NCBI GenBank assembly: GCA_007127095.1
Contig: SKZY01000168.1
Coordinates: 1 to 43,875 of the forward strand
Direction of reading: 5' to 3'
Origin: Planctomycetaceae bacterium
GTDB taxonomy: Bacteria; Planctomycetota; Planctomycetia; Pirellulales; Pirellulaceae
DNA: 43,875 nucleotides
The notes beneath the pieces are model-generated. The model ran no database searches and had not been told where the DNA came from. It saw only the letters and a list, made by a program, of their open reading frames with translations. Below are positions 1-7,938 of the stretch, piece after piece; positions within the stretch are counted from its first letter, which is position 1; the number at the start of each line of letters is the position of its first letter. A program made the position numbers and the translations under genes.

Positions 1-103
1 CGCTCCACCCGGGGCTACTGCCGATGGCCGCTTCGCGGCATGTGGCAACGAAAATCTTGGCCTCGACGCGCAAAACGGAATCGATCGACGGATGGTGCCT
101 GAG
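1..103 (+). repeat. interspersed repeat, copy 1 (cut by window edge)
   Basis: It starts CGCTCCACCCGGGGCTACTG and continues through GATGGCCGCTTCGCGGCAT and ATCTTGGCCTCGACG to a GGATGG end. The copy at 478-582 shares this order with scattered substitutions. The left end may lie outside the window. Confidence 0.75.
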
Positions 104-206
104 TGATCGATGGGTAGCGCCCCAAATCGCTAGACGGAAACCCTATCCAGGCGTTGAGCAAAAACGACTCGGTTCCCCCCTCCTCCGAGCCGCGAAGCTG
201 GCGACA

Positions 207-227
207 GGCAGTAGCCCCGGGTGAGCG
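207..227 (-). repeat. partial inverted copy of the interspersed repeat
   Basis: Read on the minus strand this is CGCTCACCCGGGGCTACTGCC, the first 21 bases of the repeat with one base missing. Similarity is not obvious beyond that. Confidence 0.6.
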
Positions 228-477
228 CAGGCTTGCTTTGCGAGCCAAGCTTGACCCACGGTCTAAGAACCATGACACTCGGCGACGAGCAAACGATTCA
301 CCACATCGCTCGATTCAATCGAGTCGCAACCGGCAATGCCGACAACGCTGCTGGCGCGACCGGCTTCCGTTGGATTGCGACTCGGCAGGATTGATTGGGT
401 TTGTGTATCGATCGCTCGTCGCTTGAATTGTTGTACCCACAAACCCCGGGTTCCGCTCGACTTGCGGAGCTCGTCAG

Positions 478-582
478 CGCTCCACCCAGGGCTACTGCCG
501 ATGGCCGCTTCGCGGCATTTGAAACGGATATCTTGGCCTCGACGTTCTCGATAGAAATCATCGATGGATGGCACCAAAATGG
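478..582 (+). repeat. interspersed repeat, copy 2
   Basis: It begins CGCTCCACCCAGGGCTACTG and follows copy 1 for about 100 bases, sharing the GATGGCCGCTTCGCGGCAT core and the ATCTTGGCCTCGACG segment. The two copies are direct repeats 477 bases apart and have diverged by substitution, so this is old decayed material and not a recent duplication. Confidence 0.75.
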
Positions 583-846
583 AGACGAGCGGTGGTTGGC
601 ACCAAAATCGTCATCTGCTGCGCCCGGCGGTACCGGTGCGAGCAATCACCCAAGCGACCCCACAATCATCCACGCCCGGCGGGCGATACGATCAAAATCC
701 GATCGACCGCCGCGGAGGCTCTCCAGAATTCGCAACAACTCGGCCGCGCACCCCTCAGAAGAACCAAAAATCCCTGCCGTCACAATTCGGCCAAAAATGC
801 GACATCAAAAAGGCCGGTAACAGATTCTGCCGTTGACATGCTGCCA

Positions 847-864
847 GCACTGAAATTTCAGTGC
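847..864. promoter_or_regulatory. 18-bp perfect palindrome
   Basis: GCACTGAAATTTCAGTGC is its own reverse complement. It lies in the gene-free region, more than 350 bases from the nearest gene end, and is followed by a C run, not a T run, so it is not a standard intrinsic terminator. It could be a protein-binding site or a repeat remnant; nothing assigns a role. Confidence 0.4.
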
Positions 865-1059
865 CCCCCGTGTGGTTCAGATCATCCGGATTGTATCCAG
901 GCACCGGCGCCTTATCCACCAGGGGGTGGGGGTTTGCATGTTCCTCAAGGGTAGCCGGCCGCGGCGACGTTCTCGATCGCGGTGGGGCGGGCGGTGCGCC
1001 CAGGGTTGGTCTGCGACCCCTGCGGGGTCGAACGGATTTTTGGTTGGCCAGCCCCCGGG

Positions 1060-1107
1060 TGCGCTGCGCGACCCGGGGCTAATGGCTGTCATGCCTCCGG
1101 CATGCCG
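1060..1107 (+). repeat. diverged copy of the interspersed repeat
   Basis: The segment around ACCCGGGGCTAATGGCTGTC followed by ATGCCTCCGGCATGCC matches the ACCCGGGGCTACTG core and the following self-complementary element of copies 1 and 2. Here the inner hairpin is GCATG-CCTCCGG-CATGC-like in place of GCCGCTTCGCGGC. Confidence 0.45.
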
Positions 1108-1115
1108 AACGGCAG

Positions 1116-1172
1116 CATCCCAGAGGGATTCAAGCCATTGGCCGACGGTCGAGTGAAGCGAACATCGCCAGA
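1116..1172 (+). repeat. dispersed repeat, left copy
   Basis: ATCCCAGAGGGATTCAAGCC, then ATTGGCCGACGGTCGAG, then GCGAACATCGCCAGAC matches a segment at 43289-43361 near the other end of the window with regular substitutions. No ORF explains it. It is probably one member of a genome-wide intergenic repeat family. Confidence 0.6.
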
Positions 1173-1231
1173 CGGCAACCTCGCCCGAGTATTGCTTGGC
1201 CAGGCCGGGGCTGTGTTTCCATGTACTGGTG

Positions 1232-2386
1232 CTAGAACCGGATGCCGGACGCGAACCTCAGACCGATCAGGCCGAGATCTTGATTGGCATTCCTCGTTCC
1301 CGCACTGCCGCCGAGAATCGAGTCGGAGTTCGTCGAGTTGCCGGCGTCGTACCAGACCATGCCGACGAAGCCGCCTTCGGCCATCAGTTCGAGGTTTCCG
1401 ATACAGCGGGTCCAATTGGCTCCCAGTTCGAGTTCCATCACCGGACGCAGACTGTTGCTGAACAGCGATGCGGTGGTCGTTGCGGTCGGTCCGAGCAGGG
1501 GATCGTTGATCCCCGTGGCGACCTGGCGGCTCTCTCCGAATAACACCGATCCGCGGCCGAGTCCGTAGACCGATAGATTGGTATGCCCGATTTCACGAAA
1601 CGCCTGCATCGCGAATGTCGGTCCGGCGCCGTTGAACGTCTGCGATGCCTGCAGCGTGCTCGTTCGTGTCCCGACTCCGATAAGCGTTGTCGTTTCGGAA
1701 ATGAGACTGCCGTCGTAGGTTTGGCCGATGTGGGCATATCGAACGCCAGACGAGAGCAACAGGGTGCTGCGACCCATCGTCGTTTTCCAAATCGCTTCCA
1801 GGTCGATCACGTCCATCCGTAATCGACTGGAGAAGTCGCCGTCGACGACGGTTGTGGTGAACAGCGCAGCGGGTGTGGAGCCGAAACTGCCGCCGGTTCC
1901 TAATGGCGAGGGTCCGTTGATCGTGCCATCGGCCGCGGAAAATCCGTCGATCGCCAGATTGTCGCTGGAATCCAATGTCCACCAACGTCCACGAACCCCC
2001 AAACCCCGCTCACCGGCGAACCCGATCTGGACCAGCGGTGCGAAACTGGCTCCATGATCGAAGTCGGTCTGAGTCGAAACCCCGCCGAGGCTGCTGGCGA
2101 ATGCCGGATTGCTGCCACTCCAACTCGGGCTGAGTACGTAGAAGCCGAGGTCACCGAACCATCCGGAACTGCCCTCATCAGCGACATCAAACCGGCCGGG
2201 GGAGTGAAAATACTCGCGTGACGTCACGACGACAGCGGTGTGGGACGAATCGGGCAAGGCTCCCACGGCGCTACCGACCGCGGGCGATTGACTGGGCCCG
2301 GCGTCAGCGGCATGGGCCTCCACCGCCGGTAGGGTGAGTGCCAACGCCGGTAAACACAAGAACGAGAAAACAGCAATCCGTCGCAT
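1232..2386 (-). CDS. outer-membrane beta-barrel protein (Lpg1974/BBP7-like)
   Basis: This 384-residue protein has an N-terminal signal peptide (MRRIAVFSFLCLPALALTLP, cleavage probably near AHA-ADA). The mature part alternates polar and hydrophobic residues and ends in a C-terminal Phe (ASGIRF), as outer-membrane barrels do. The order of blocks, a DVIDLEAIWK strand, an SSGVRYAHIGQTYDG segment, an FNGAGPTFAMQAF segment and a late LGLIGLRF strand, fits the Legionella Lpg1974-type major outer-membrane family and related planctomycete barrels. I chose the ATG at 2386 because AAGGA lies 8 bases upstream and a signal peptide follows directly. It is transcribed away from the symporter. It is probably a pore or surface protein; substrate unknown. 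Confidence 0.75.
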   Translation of the reverse strand: MRRIAVFSFLCLPALALTLPAVEAHAADAGPSQSPAVGSAVGALPDSSHTAVVVTSREYFHSPGRFDVADEGSSGWFGDLGFYVLSPSWSGSNPAFASSLGGVSTQTDFDHGASFAPLVQIGFAGERGLGVRGRWWTLDSSDNLAIDGFSAADGTINGPSPLGTGGSFGSTPAALFTTTVVDGDFSSRLRMDVIDLEAIWKTTMGRSTLLLSSGVRYAHIGQTYDGSLISETTTLIGVGTRTSTLQASQTFNGAGPTFAMQAFREIGHTNLSVYGLGRGSVLFGESRQVATGINDPLLGPTATTTASLFSNSLRPVMELELGANWTRCIGNLELMAEGGFVGMVWYDAGNSTNSDSILGGSAGTRNANQDLGLIGLRFASGIRF

Positions 2387-2853
2387 CTCTGATATCCTTA
2401 AACTGCGATGATCCGCGAACCGTAGCATCCCGCCGGGTTCGTTGGGTTATTGAGTATGTCACCCAGTGGCATCACGAGCGGGCAGCTGCCCTGTGTGCCG
2501 AACAAGCCTGTCTCGCCCGCCCGCCGACGATCGCCCGCTTCACCATCCGGCGAACGAAAACGCCCCGAGTCGACCGACGCCAGACAGACTCCGCCTCTGC
2601 TTGACAACGATTACCAACAGCATCGACCCGTTTGCCGAAGAATTCATTAAAAACGGCATCGGGTGGCACGACGCGGAGAACAGATGCAACCACGGCAACC
2701 GATCCGACCGGTCCAATCGGCGCAAGCGTAACGGCAGGGAACCAGCGTCATCGGCCGCGCCATCGGCGCCCGGTTGCGTTAATATGGCGACCCGTCGGCG
2801 TGCGGGTGTACCGCCGCGGCCATCCTTTTCCGCGGGCGATACTGAGGTAACCA
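2387..2853. other. divergent intergenic region, no gene seen
   Basis: These 467 bases separate the minus-strand beta-barrel gene from the plus-strand symporter, so they should hold both promoters. I cannot assign clear -35/-10 boxes. A TTGACA is present near 2602 without a good -10 partner. The open frames here are shadows that run into the symporter gene. Confidence 0.5.
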
Positions 2854-4362
2854 TTGGACTTTCGCATCTCCGCGGTCGATTCGACGATCCTGGCGGTCTA
2901 TGTCGCGATAACGCTGGCATTGGGGCTTTGGATCGGGCGTGGATCGGGGACACTCAATCGATTCATGGTCGGAGGTCGCGACCTTCCCTGGTGGGCGGTG
3001 CTGGGGTCGATCATCGCTACCGAGACGAGTGCGGTGACGTTCCTGAGCATTCCCGGGCTGGCTTTTGTCGGCGGCGGCAACTTTTTCTTCCTGCAGTTGG
3101 CGATCGGGCTGATCATCGGCCGGATGATCGTGGTCGTCTGGCTATTGCCGAGCTTTTTTCGCGGTGAGTTGTTCACCGCCTATGAGGTCCTCAAGTCGCG
3201 ATTTGGGGTATTGACCCAACGGACCGCGGCCGGCATTTTCATCGTCACTCGCACCGTCGCCGACGGCCTGCGGCTCTATTTGACCGCCATGGTGCTCGGC
3301 CAAGTGACTGGGATGAGTTTGACCGTTTGTGTATTGTCGATCGGCGTGGTCACGATCATCTACGCGACCTATGGCGGGATCCGCAGCGTCGTCTGGAACG
3401 ACTGCATCCAACTTGTCGTCTACCTGATCGGCGCCGTCGTGGCGATCGCCGTGATGGCCGACCGACTACCCTCGGGCTTTCCGGGGATCGTCGAGTTCGG
3501 ACGCGAGACCGGACGATTCGCCGTCATCGACCGCTCCCCGTTTTCGTTCGCTTCACAGAACCTCTGGGCGGGGATCATCGGCGGTATTTTTCTGACACTG
3601 GCGACGCATGGGACCGACCAGATGATGGTCCAGCGATACCTTTGCTCACGGAGTCTCGGCCAGGCACGGCTGGCGGTTGCCCTCAGCGGTCCTCTGGTGG
3701 CCTTGCAATTCGCGCTGTTCTTACTGGTCGGTGTCTCGCTGGCGGCCTGGGTGCGGTTTACCGGAGCGGAGATGCCCGAGGACAACGATGCGGTATTCGC
3801 CGCGTTTATCGTCCAGCACATGCCGGTGGGAATCTGCGGCTTGACGTTGGCAGCGGTATTCAGCGTCGCCATGTCGACCCTGTCGAGTTCACTCAGCAGC
3901 AGTGCATCTTCGGTAGTCAGCGATTTCATCAAGCGTGAACGTCCGACGACGGGGATCGCGACCGGCATCGTTGCGGAGGACCGGCGGTTGACATACTGGG
4001 GACGCCTGTGGACCGTGACGTTTGGCGTTTTGCAGATGGTTGTGGCGATTGTCGTGATCCATTCGCCATCGCTGCTCGCAGGTTCGGCGGTCAATCAAGT
4101 GATCACCGTCGCCGGTTTTGCTGCTGGGCTGATCGTTGGTGTTTTCCTGCTCGGTCGCTCCTCACGCCGCTTTGCCCAGCGGAGCGGAGTGATCGGGATG
4201 CTGGTCGCATTTCTGGTCACCAGCGTGCTGATCTATCCACCGATCGAGGTACCATGGGCGATCAACGGTTGGTGGGCGGCACTGATCGCCAGTTCGGTCT
4301 GTTTTTTGGTCGCCTATCTAATCGACATCGTGTTTCCAGCCCGTCAGGATTATCCGGCATGA
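2854..4362 (+). CDS. sodium/solute symporter (SSS family)
   Basis: This 502-residue inner-membrane protein has about 13 hydrophobic segments. The first spans roughly residues 8-27, followed by the family-typical VGGRDLPWWAVLGSIIATE block (about 39-57). The Ser-rich helix AVFSVAMSTLSSSLSSSASS matches the sodium-binding TM8 region of SSS transporters. The start is TTG at 2854, with GAGGT a few bases upstream and no nearby ATG in frame giving a full first helix. The stop codon overlaps the ATG of the next gene (ATGA at 4359-4362), so the two are probably translated together. The partner enzyme suggests a sugar, amino-sugar or peptidoglycan fragment as substrate, which is inference. Confidence 0.9.
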   Translation: MDFRISAVDSTILAVYVAITLALGLWIGRGSGTLNRFMVGGRDLPWWAVLGSIIATETSAVTFLSIPGLAFVGGGNFFFLQLAIGLIIGRMIVVVWLLPSFFRGELFTAYEVLKSRFGVLTQRTAAGIFIVTRTVADGLRLYLTAMVLGQVTGMSLTVCVLSIGVVTIIYATYGGIRSVVWNDCIQLVVYLIGAVVAIAVMADRLPSGFPGIVEFGRETGRFAVIDRSPFSFASQNLWAGIIGGIFLTLATHGTDQMMVQRYLCSRSLGQARLAVALSGPLVALQFALFLLVGVSLAAWVRFTGAEMPEDNDAVFAAFIVQHMPVGICGLTLAAVFSVAMSTLSSSLSSSASSVVSDFIKRERPTTGIATGIVAEDRRLTYWGRLWTVTFGVLQMVVAIVVIHSPSLLAGSAVNQVITVAGFAAGLIVGVFLLGRSSRRFAQRSGVIGMLVAFLVTSVLIYPPIEVPWAINGWWAALIASSVCFLVAYLIDIVFPARQDYPA

Positions 4363-6746
4363 GCAATCCATTGAGCCACCGATTATTCCGTCAGCGCCTT
4401 TCGCTAGCCGTGATTTGCGTGACGATCGGTCTCGGTTTCCGCCCAAGGGTCGTGGTGGGATGTGAGCCCGCGGGAGGCCTTACGATCGCGTCACCCGAAC
4501 AGGTCGGCCTGGCACCCGACTCGTTCGGCGAGATTCCGTCTCTGATCGATCAGGCGATCGCGGACAAAAAAATGCCCGGCGCGGTGGTGTTGATCGGACA
4601 TGCTGGGGTGGTCGTTTACTACCAAGCCTTTGGTGATCGTCAAATCGAGCCCGAACGGTTGCCGATGAAGCCTGACACCGTCTTCGATTTGGCATCGTTG
4701 ACCAAGCCGATCGCCACGGCGACGAGTGTCATGCGGCTGGTCGAGTCCGGCATCGTGTCGCTCGATGACCCGGTCGCCAAGCATCTTCCCGAGTTTGGGG
4801 TACGGGACAAGCAAGACATCACGATTCGTCAATTGATGCTGCACATCGGTGGCTTGATCCCCGACAACTCGTTGGCCGATTACCAGCAAGGTGCGGATCA
4901 GGCTCGCGATAATCTTCTCGGTCTGGGGCTCAGTTATCCGCCGGGATCGAAGTTTCGCTATTCCGATGTCGGCTTCCAGGTGCTTGGCGAATTGATCGCA
5001 GCCAAAACAGGCAAGAGCGTCGCCGAGTACACGGCCGAGTCGATCTTTCGCCCGTTGGGGATGCAGGAAACGGGCTACCTACCGGAGGACGCGTTGCGTC
5101 AGCGGGCCGCGACGACGCAGCAGCGAGAAGGCCGCTGGATGGTCGGCGAAGTCCATGACCCGCGAGCCTATCTGACCGATGGCGTCGCCGGCCATGCCGG
5201 ACTGTTCAGCACGGCGACCGATCTGGCCATCTATGCTCAAATGATGCTCGGCGGTGGTCGCTACGGTGACGTCACGATCTTGAGTGACGAATCGGTCGCG
5301 TTGATGACGTCACCGGTGGAAGTCCCCGGCGGTATCCGAGCCCTCGGTTGGGACAAACGTTCGGGCTATTCATCCAATCGCGGCAAATCGATGAGCGATG
5401 CCGCATTCGGCCACGGCGGTTTTACCGGTACCGCGATCTGGATCGATCCCGACCTGGACCTGTTCGTGATTTTCCTCAGCAATCGCGTTCACCCCGACGG
5501 CAAAGGCAACGTCAACGCGTTGGCCGGTCAGATCGGAACGCTCGCCGCCGACGCTGTGATCGCGGCGCGGGCCGCTGAGGGTGAGGCGGGTGGCCGATCG
5601 GGGGATGCTATCACGGCGGTGCGGACCGGGATCGACGTGCTGGTCGATCAACAGTTCGCTGCCCTGGCCGGACGCCGTGTCGGGTTGATCACCAACCACA
5701 CCGGCATCGCTCGCGACGGAACACCGACCCGCGTTTTGATGCACCGCAGTCCGGCGTTGAAGTTAGTCGCTTTGCTGAGCCCGGAACACGGCATCGCCGG
5801 GCGACTCGACCAGCCGCGGATCGATGATTCGGTCGACCCTGACACGGGGTTAAAGGTTTTCAGTCTCTACGGCCGCGATCGCAAGCCTTCCACGGAGTCG
5901 CTGGACGGGATTGATACGCTTGTCTTTGACATCCAGGACATCGGTTGTCGTTTCTACACCTACATCTCGACGATGGGCGAAGCGATGCGGGTTGCCAGCG
6001 ACCAAGGCTTGCGATTCGTCGTGCTCGATCGCCCCAACCCGATCAACGGTGTCGATATCGGAGGCCCCCTACTCGATGCGGGCAGCGAATCGTTTGTCGG
6101 CTATCACACGATCCCCGTTCGTCATGGCATGACGGTGGGAGAGATCGCTGGGATGTTGAAGGCCGAATTGGCACTCGATCTCGACTTGGACGTAATCGGC
6201 TGCGACGGTTGGGACAGGCGTGACTATTGGGAACGCACCGGACTGATCTGGGTCAATCCGTCGCCGAATATGCGAAATCTAAATCAGGCCTTGCTGTACC
6301 CCGGGGTTGGCTTGCTGGAAACGACCAACCTATCGGTCGGACGCGGGACCGACACCCCTTTCGAATTGATCGGCGCCCCATGGTTGGATGGCCCGCAAGT
6401 CGCCGCTGAATTGATGCGACACGACCTGTCTGGAGTGATTTTCATTCCGACCCGGTTCACCCCCGATTCGAGCAAGTTTGAAGGCGAAACCTGCCAAGGG
6501 ATTCAAATTCTGATCACCGACCGTGCCGAGATCGACCCGATCGCAGTCGGGATCACGATCGCGGCAACCTTGGTCAAGCATCATCCGCAGCAGTGGAAAA
6601 CCGATGCCTACAACCGGCTGCTGAGCAACCGAGCGGCCTTCGACGGCGTGGTGGGGGGGCGTCCGGCCGGTGAATTACTCGAGACGTTCGACGGCCCGTT
6701 GGAGTCGTTTCGCCAACGTCGTCAGCCGTTTCTGTTGTATCGCTGA
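4359..6746 (+). CDS. serine hydrolase (beta-lactamase class C/AmiE-like) fused to NamZ-type muramidase (DUF1343)
   Basis: This 795-residue protein has two enzyme domains. Residues about 45-400 are a beta-lactamase/transpeptidase-like serine hydrolase with the SxxK motif SLTK (Ser113, Lys116), a YSD motif at 201-203 in the Tyr-x-Asn position, and HGG at 352-354. Residues about 422-795 are DUF1343: the hallmark VFDIQDIGCRFYTYISTMGE and VLDRPNPING blocks are present. DUF1343 includes B. subtilis NamZ (YbbC), an exo-beta-N-acetylmuramidase (GH171); its operon neighbour AmiE (YbbE) is a beta-lactamase-fold N-acetylmuramyl-L-alanine amidase. The N-terminus (residues 14-27 hydrophobic) looks like an export signal; VVGC at 32-35 could be a lipobox but follows an Arg-Pro-Arg. 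It overlaps the symporter by ATGA. I infer peptidoglycan-fragment degradation outside the cytoplasm. Confidence 0.85.
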   Translation: MSNPLSHRLFRQRLSLAVICVTIGLGFRPRVVVGCEPAGGLTIASPEQVGLAPDSFGEIPSLIDQAIADKKMPGAVVLIGHAGVVVYYQAFGDRQIEPERLPMKPDTVFDLASLTKPIATATSVMRLVESGIVSLDDPVAKHLPEFGVRDKQDITIRQLMLHIGGLIPDNSLADYQQGADQARDNLLGLGLSYPPGSKFRYSDVGFQVLGELIAAKTGKSVAEYTAESIFRPLGMQETGYLPEDALRQRAATTQQREGRWMVGEVHDPRAYLTDGVAGHAGLFSTATDLAIYAQMMLGGGRYGDVTILSDESVALMTSPVEVPGGIRALGWDKRSGYSSNRGKSMSDAAFGHGGFTGTAIWIDPDLDLFVIFLSNRVHPDGKGNVNALAGQIGTLAADAVIAARAAEGEAGGRSGDAITAVRTGIDVLVDQQFAALAGRRVGLITNHTGIARDGTPTRVLMHRSPALKLVALLSPEHGIAGRLDQPRIDDSVDPDTGLKVFSLYGRDRKPSTESLDGIDTLVFDIQDIGCRFYTYISTMGEAMRVASDQGLRFVVLDRPNPINGVDIGGPLLDAGSESFVGYHTIPVRHGMTVGEIAGMLKAELALDLDLDVIGCDGWDRRDYWERTGLIWVNPSPNMRNLNQALLYPGVGLLETTNLSVGRGTDTPFELIGAPWLDGPQVAAELMRHDLSGVIFIPTRFTPDSSKFEGETCQGIQILITDRAEIDPIAVGITIAATLVKHHPQQWKTDAYNRLLSNRAAFDGVVGGRPAGELLETFDGPLESFRQRRQPFLLYR

Positions 6747-6786
6747 GGACCCATCGATGCGGCGAAACACCGAATTAGTAGGGCGA

Positions 6787-7911
6787 TCAGTCGAGGTCGG
6801 CCATCGATTGGCTGACCATCCAACTGACCAAATCGGCCGGATCGTTTGAGAGGCGACGTTGATCGATCTGCCGTTGGGCCCAGGTCGGACGATCATTGAT
6901 GCTCAACAGGTGAGTCAGCTCATTGTCACAACCGAGTAGAGCCGCCGTTGGCAGTAGCTCAGTCGCCAAGCGGCGAATCGTTTCGCGAGCCGGCACCAGG
7001 CGGTAGGTCTCGCTTTCGACCAGTTGGGCATCGATCCCGTACCTGGCCGCTCGCCACTTGTTTTGTCGGACCAGCATCGGGTGACAATCGTGCTGATAGG
7101 TCCCTTCGTCGATCTCATCGGACAACTTTTTGACCAGGCAATGAACCATCGCGACCAGCCCCGCCGTATCGCTGAGGTTGCCTGGCATGTCACAAATCCG
7201 GACTTCTACGGTGCCAAAGTTGTGGTGCGGGCGAATGTCCCACCAAATCTCGCGGATCGATTGGATGAAGCCGGTTTCGACCAGGTGGTTGATCAACCAA
7301 ACGTATTCACTCCAATTTCGCATGAAGGGCGGCAACCCGGCGGTCGGCAGCCCTTCCAGAACGCGAGTCCGCCAGGAGTACAAGCCGGTGTTGCGGGCCT
7401 CCCAAAACGGGCTGTTGCAACTCGCCGCGAGCAAAACCGGCAAATAACGCAGCATCCGGTCGCAAATCATCACCGCCTTATCGCCCGAATCGACTCCGAC
7501 GTGGACGTGCAAGCCGAATGTGATCAATTGCCGGGCGGTATCCTGTAGCAACGAGACGAGCCCTCGGTAGCGATCGTCATCGGTCACCGACTGGTCTTGC
7601 CAGGACGAAAACGGGTGCGTGCCCGACCACAGCAGGTCGACGCCGAGCGGATCGGCGGCCGTGCGGAGCAAGCGGAGGTTATCCCGCAATTGACCAATCG
7701 CCTCGCCGGCGGATTGGCAGACATCGCTGTTGAGTTCGATGTAGCACTGCATTAGTTCGGGCTTGATCGCACCGTGACGAGGCTCGGGCAAGGCATCAAA
7801 CAGTTCGGCGCTGGACGAGCAGAGCCCGCCACCATCGCGTTCGACCAACGCCAACTCGATCTCGACGCCCAGCGACGGGTTTTCTGACCTGTTGAACTCG
7901 ATCCGCGACAT
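6787..7911 (-). CDS. carboxylate-amine ligase, glutamate-cysteine ligase type 2 (YbdK-like)
   Basis: This 374-residue protein carries the GCS2 family signature at the N-terminus, NPSLGVEIELALVERDGG. It also has the ELNSDVCQ block, SGTHPFSSWQDQ near residue 95, and FGLHVHVGV near residue 134, which are ATP/metal and substrate-binding regions in YbdK-type ligases. YbdK has weak glutamate-cysteine ligase activity; the true substrate of most members is unknown, so glutathione synthesis should not be assumed. It is last in a minus-strand run, 27 bases after the M20 amidohydrolase, so it is probably co-transcribed with an enzyme that breaks amide bonds. The 3' end faces the serine hydrolase-NamZ gene with a 40-base gap and no clear terminator. 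Confidence 0.85.
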   Translation of the reverse strand: MSRIEFNRSENPSLGVEIELALVERDGGGLCSSSAELFDALPEPRHGAIKPELMQCYIELNSDVCQSAGEAIGQLRDNLRLLRTAADPLGVDLLWSGTHPFSSWQDQSVTDDDRYRGLVSLLQDTARQLITFGLHVHVGVDSGDKAVMICDRMLRYLPVLLAASCNSPFWEARNTGLYSWRTRVLEGLPTAGLPPFMRNWSEYVWLINHLVETGFIQSIREIWWDIRPHHNFGTVEVRICDMPGNLSDTAGLVAMVHCLVKKLSDEIDEGTYQHDCHPMLVRQNKWRAARYGIDAQLVESETYRLVPARETIRRLATELLPTAALLGCDNELTHLLSINDRPTWAQRQIDQRRLSNDPADLVSWMVSQSMADLD

Positions 7912-7938
7912 AATGAGACTCGCTCGGGGTGAAAAGGA

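Larger units (their letters stand above)
1..1231. other. gene-free, repeat-rich intergenic region
   Basis: I see no convincing gene in this 1.2-kb stretch. The open frames here are short, overlap on both strands, are rich in Arg/Ser/Pro and match no family I know. The region contains diverged copies of one repeat (1-103 and 478-582, with partial copies at 207-227 and 1060-1107), a dispersed-repeat copy near 1116-1172, and an 18-bp perfect palindrome at 847-864. It lies downstream of the beta-barrel gene, which ends at 1232. Confidence 0.7.

Noticed and set aside
568-954. 128-residue open frame in the repeat region
   Set aside because: It runs through repeat copies and has no family features, no Shine-Dalgarno and no conserved-looking segment.
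2466-3167. 233-residue plus-strand open frame overlapping the symporter start
   Set aside because: Its second half is a shadow of the symporter gene and the product is low-complexity Arg-rich with no motif.
6747-6786. terminator between convergent genes
   Set aside because: No stable hairpin with a T run in the 40-base gap.
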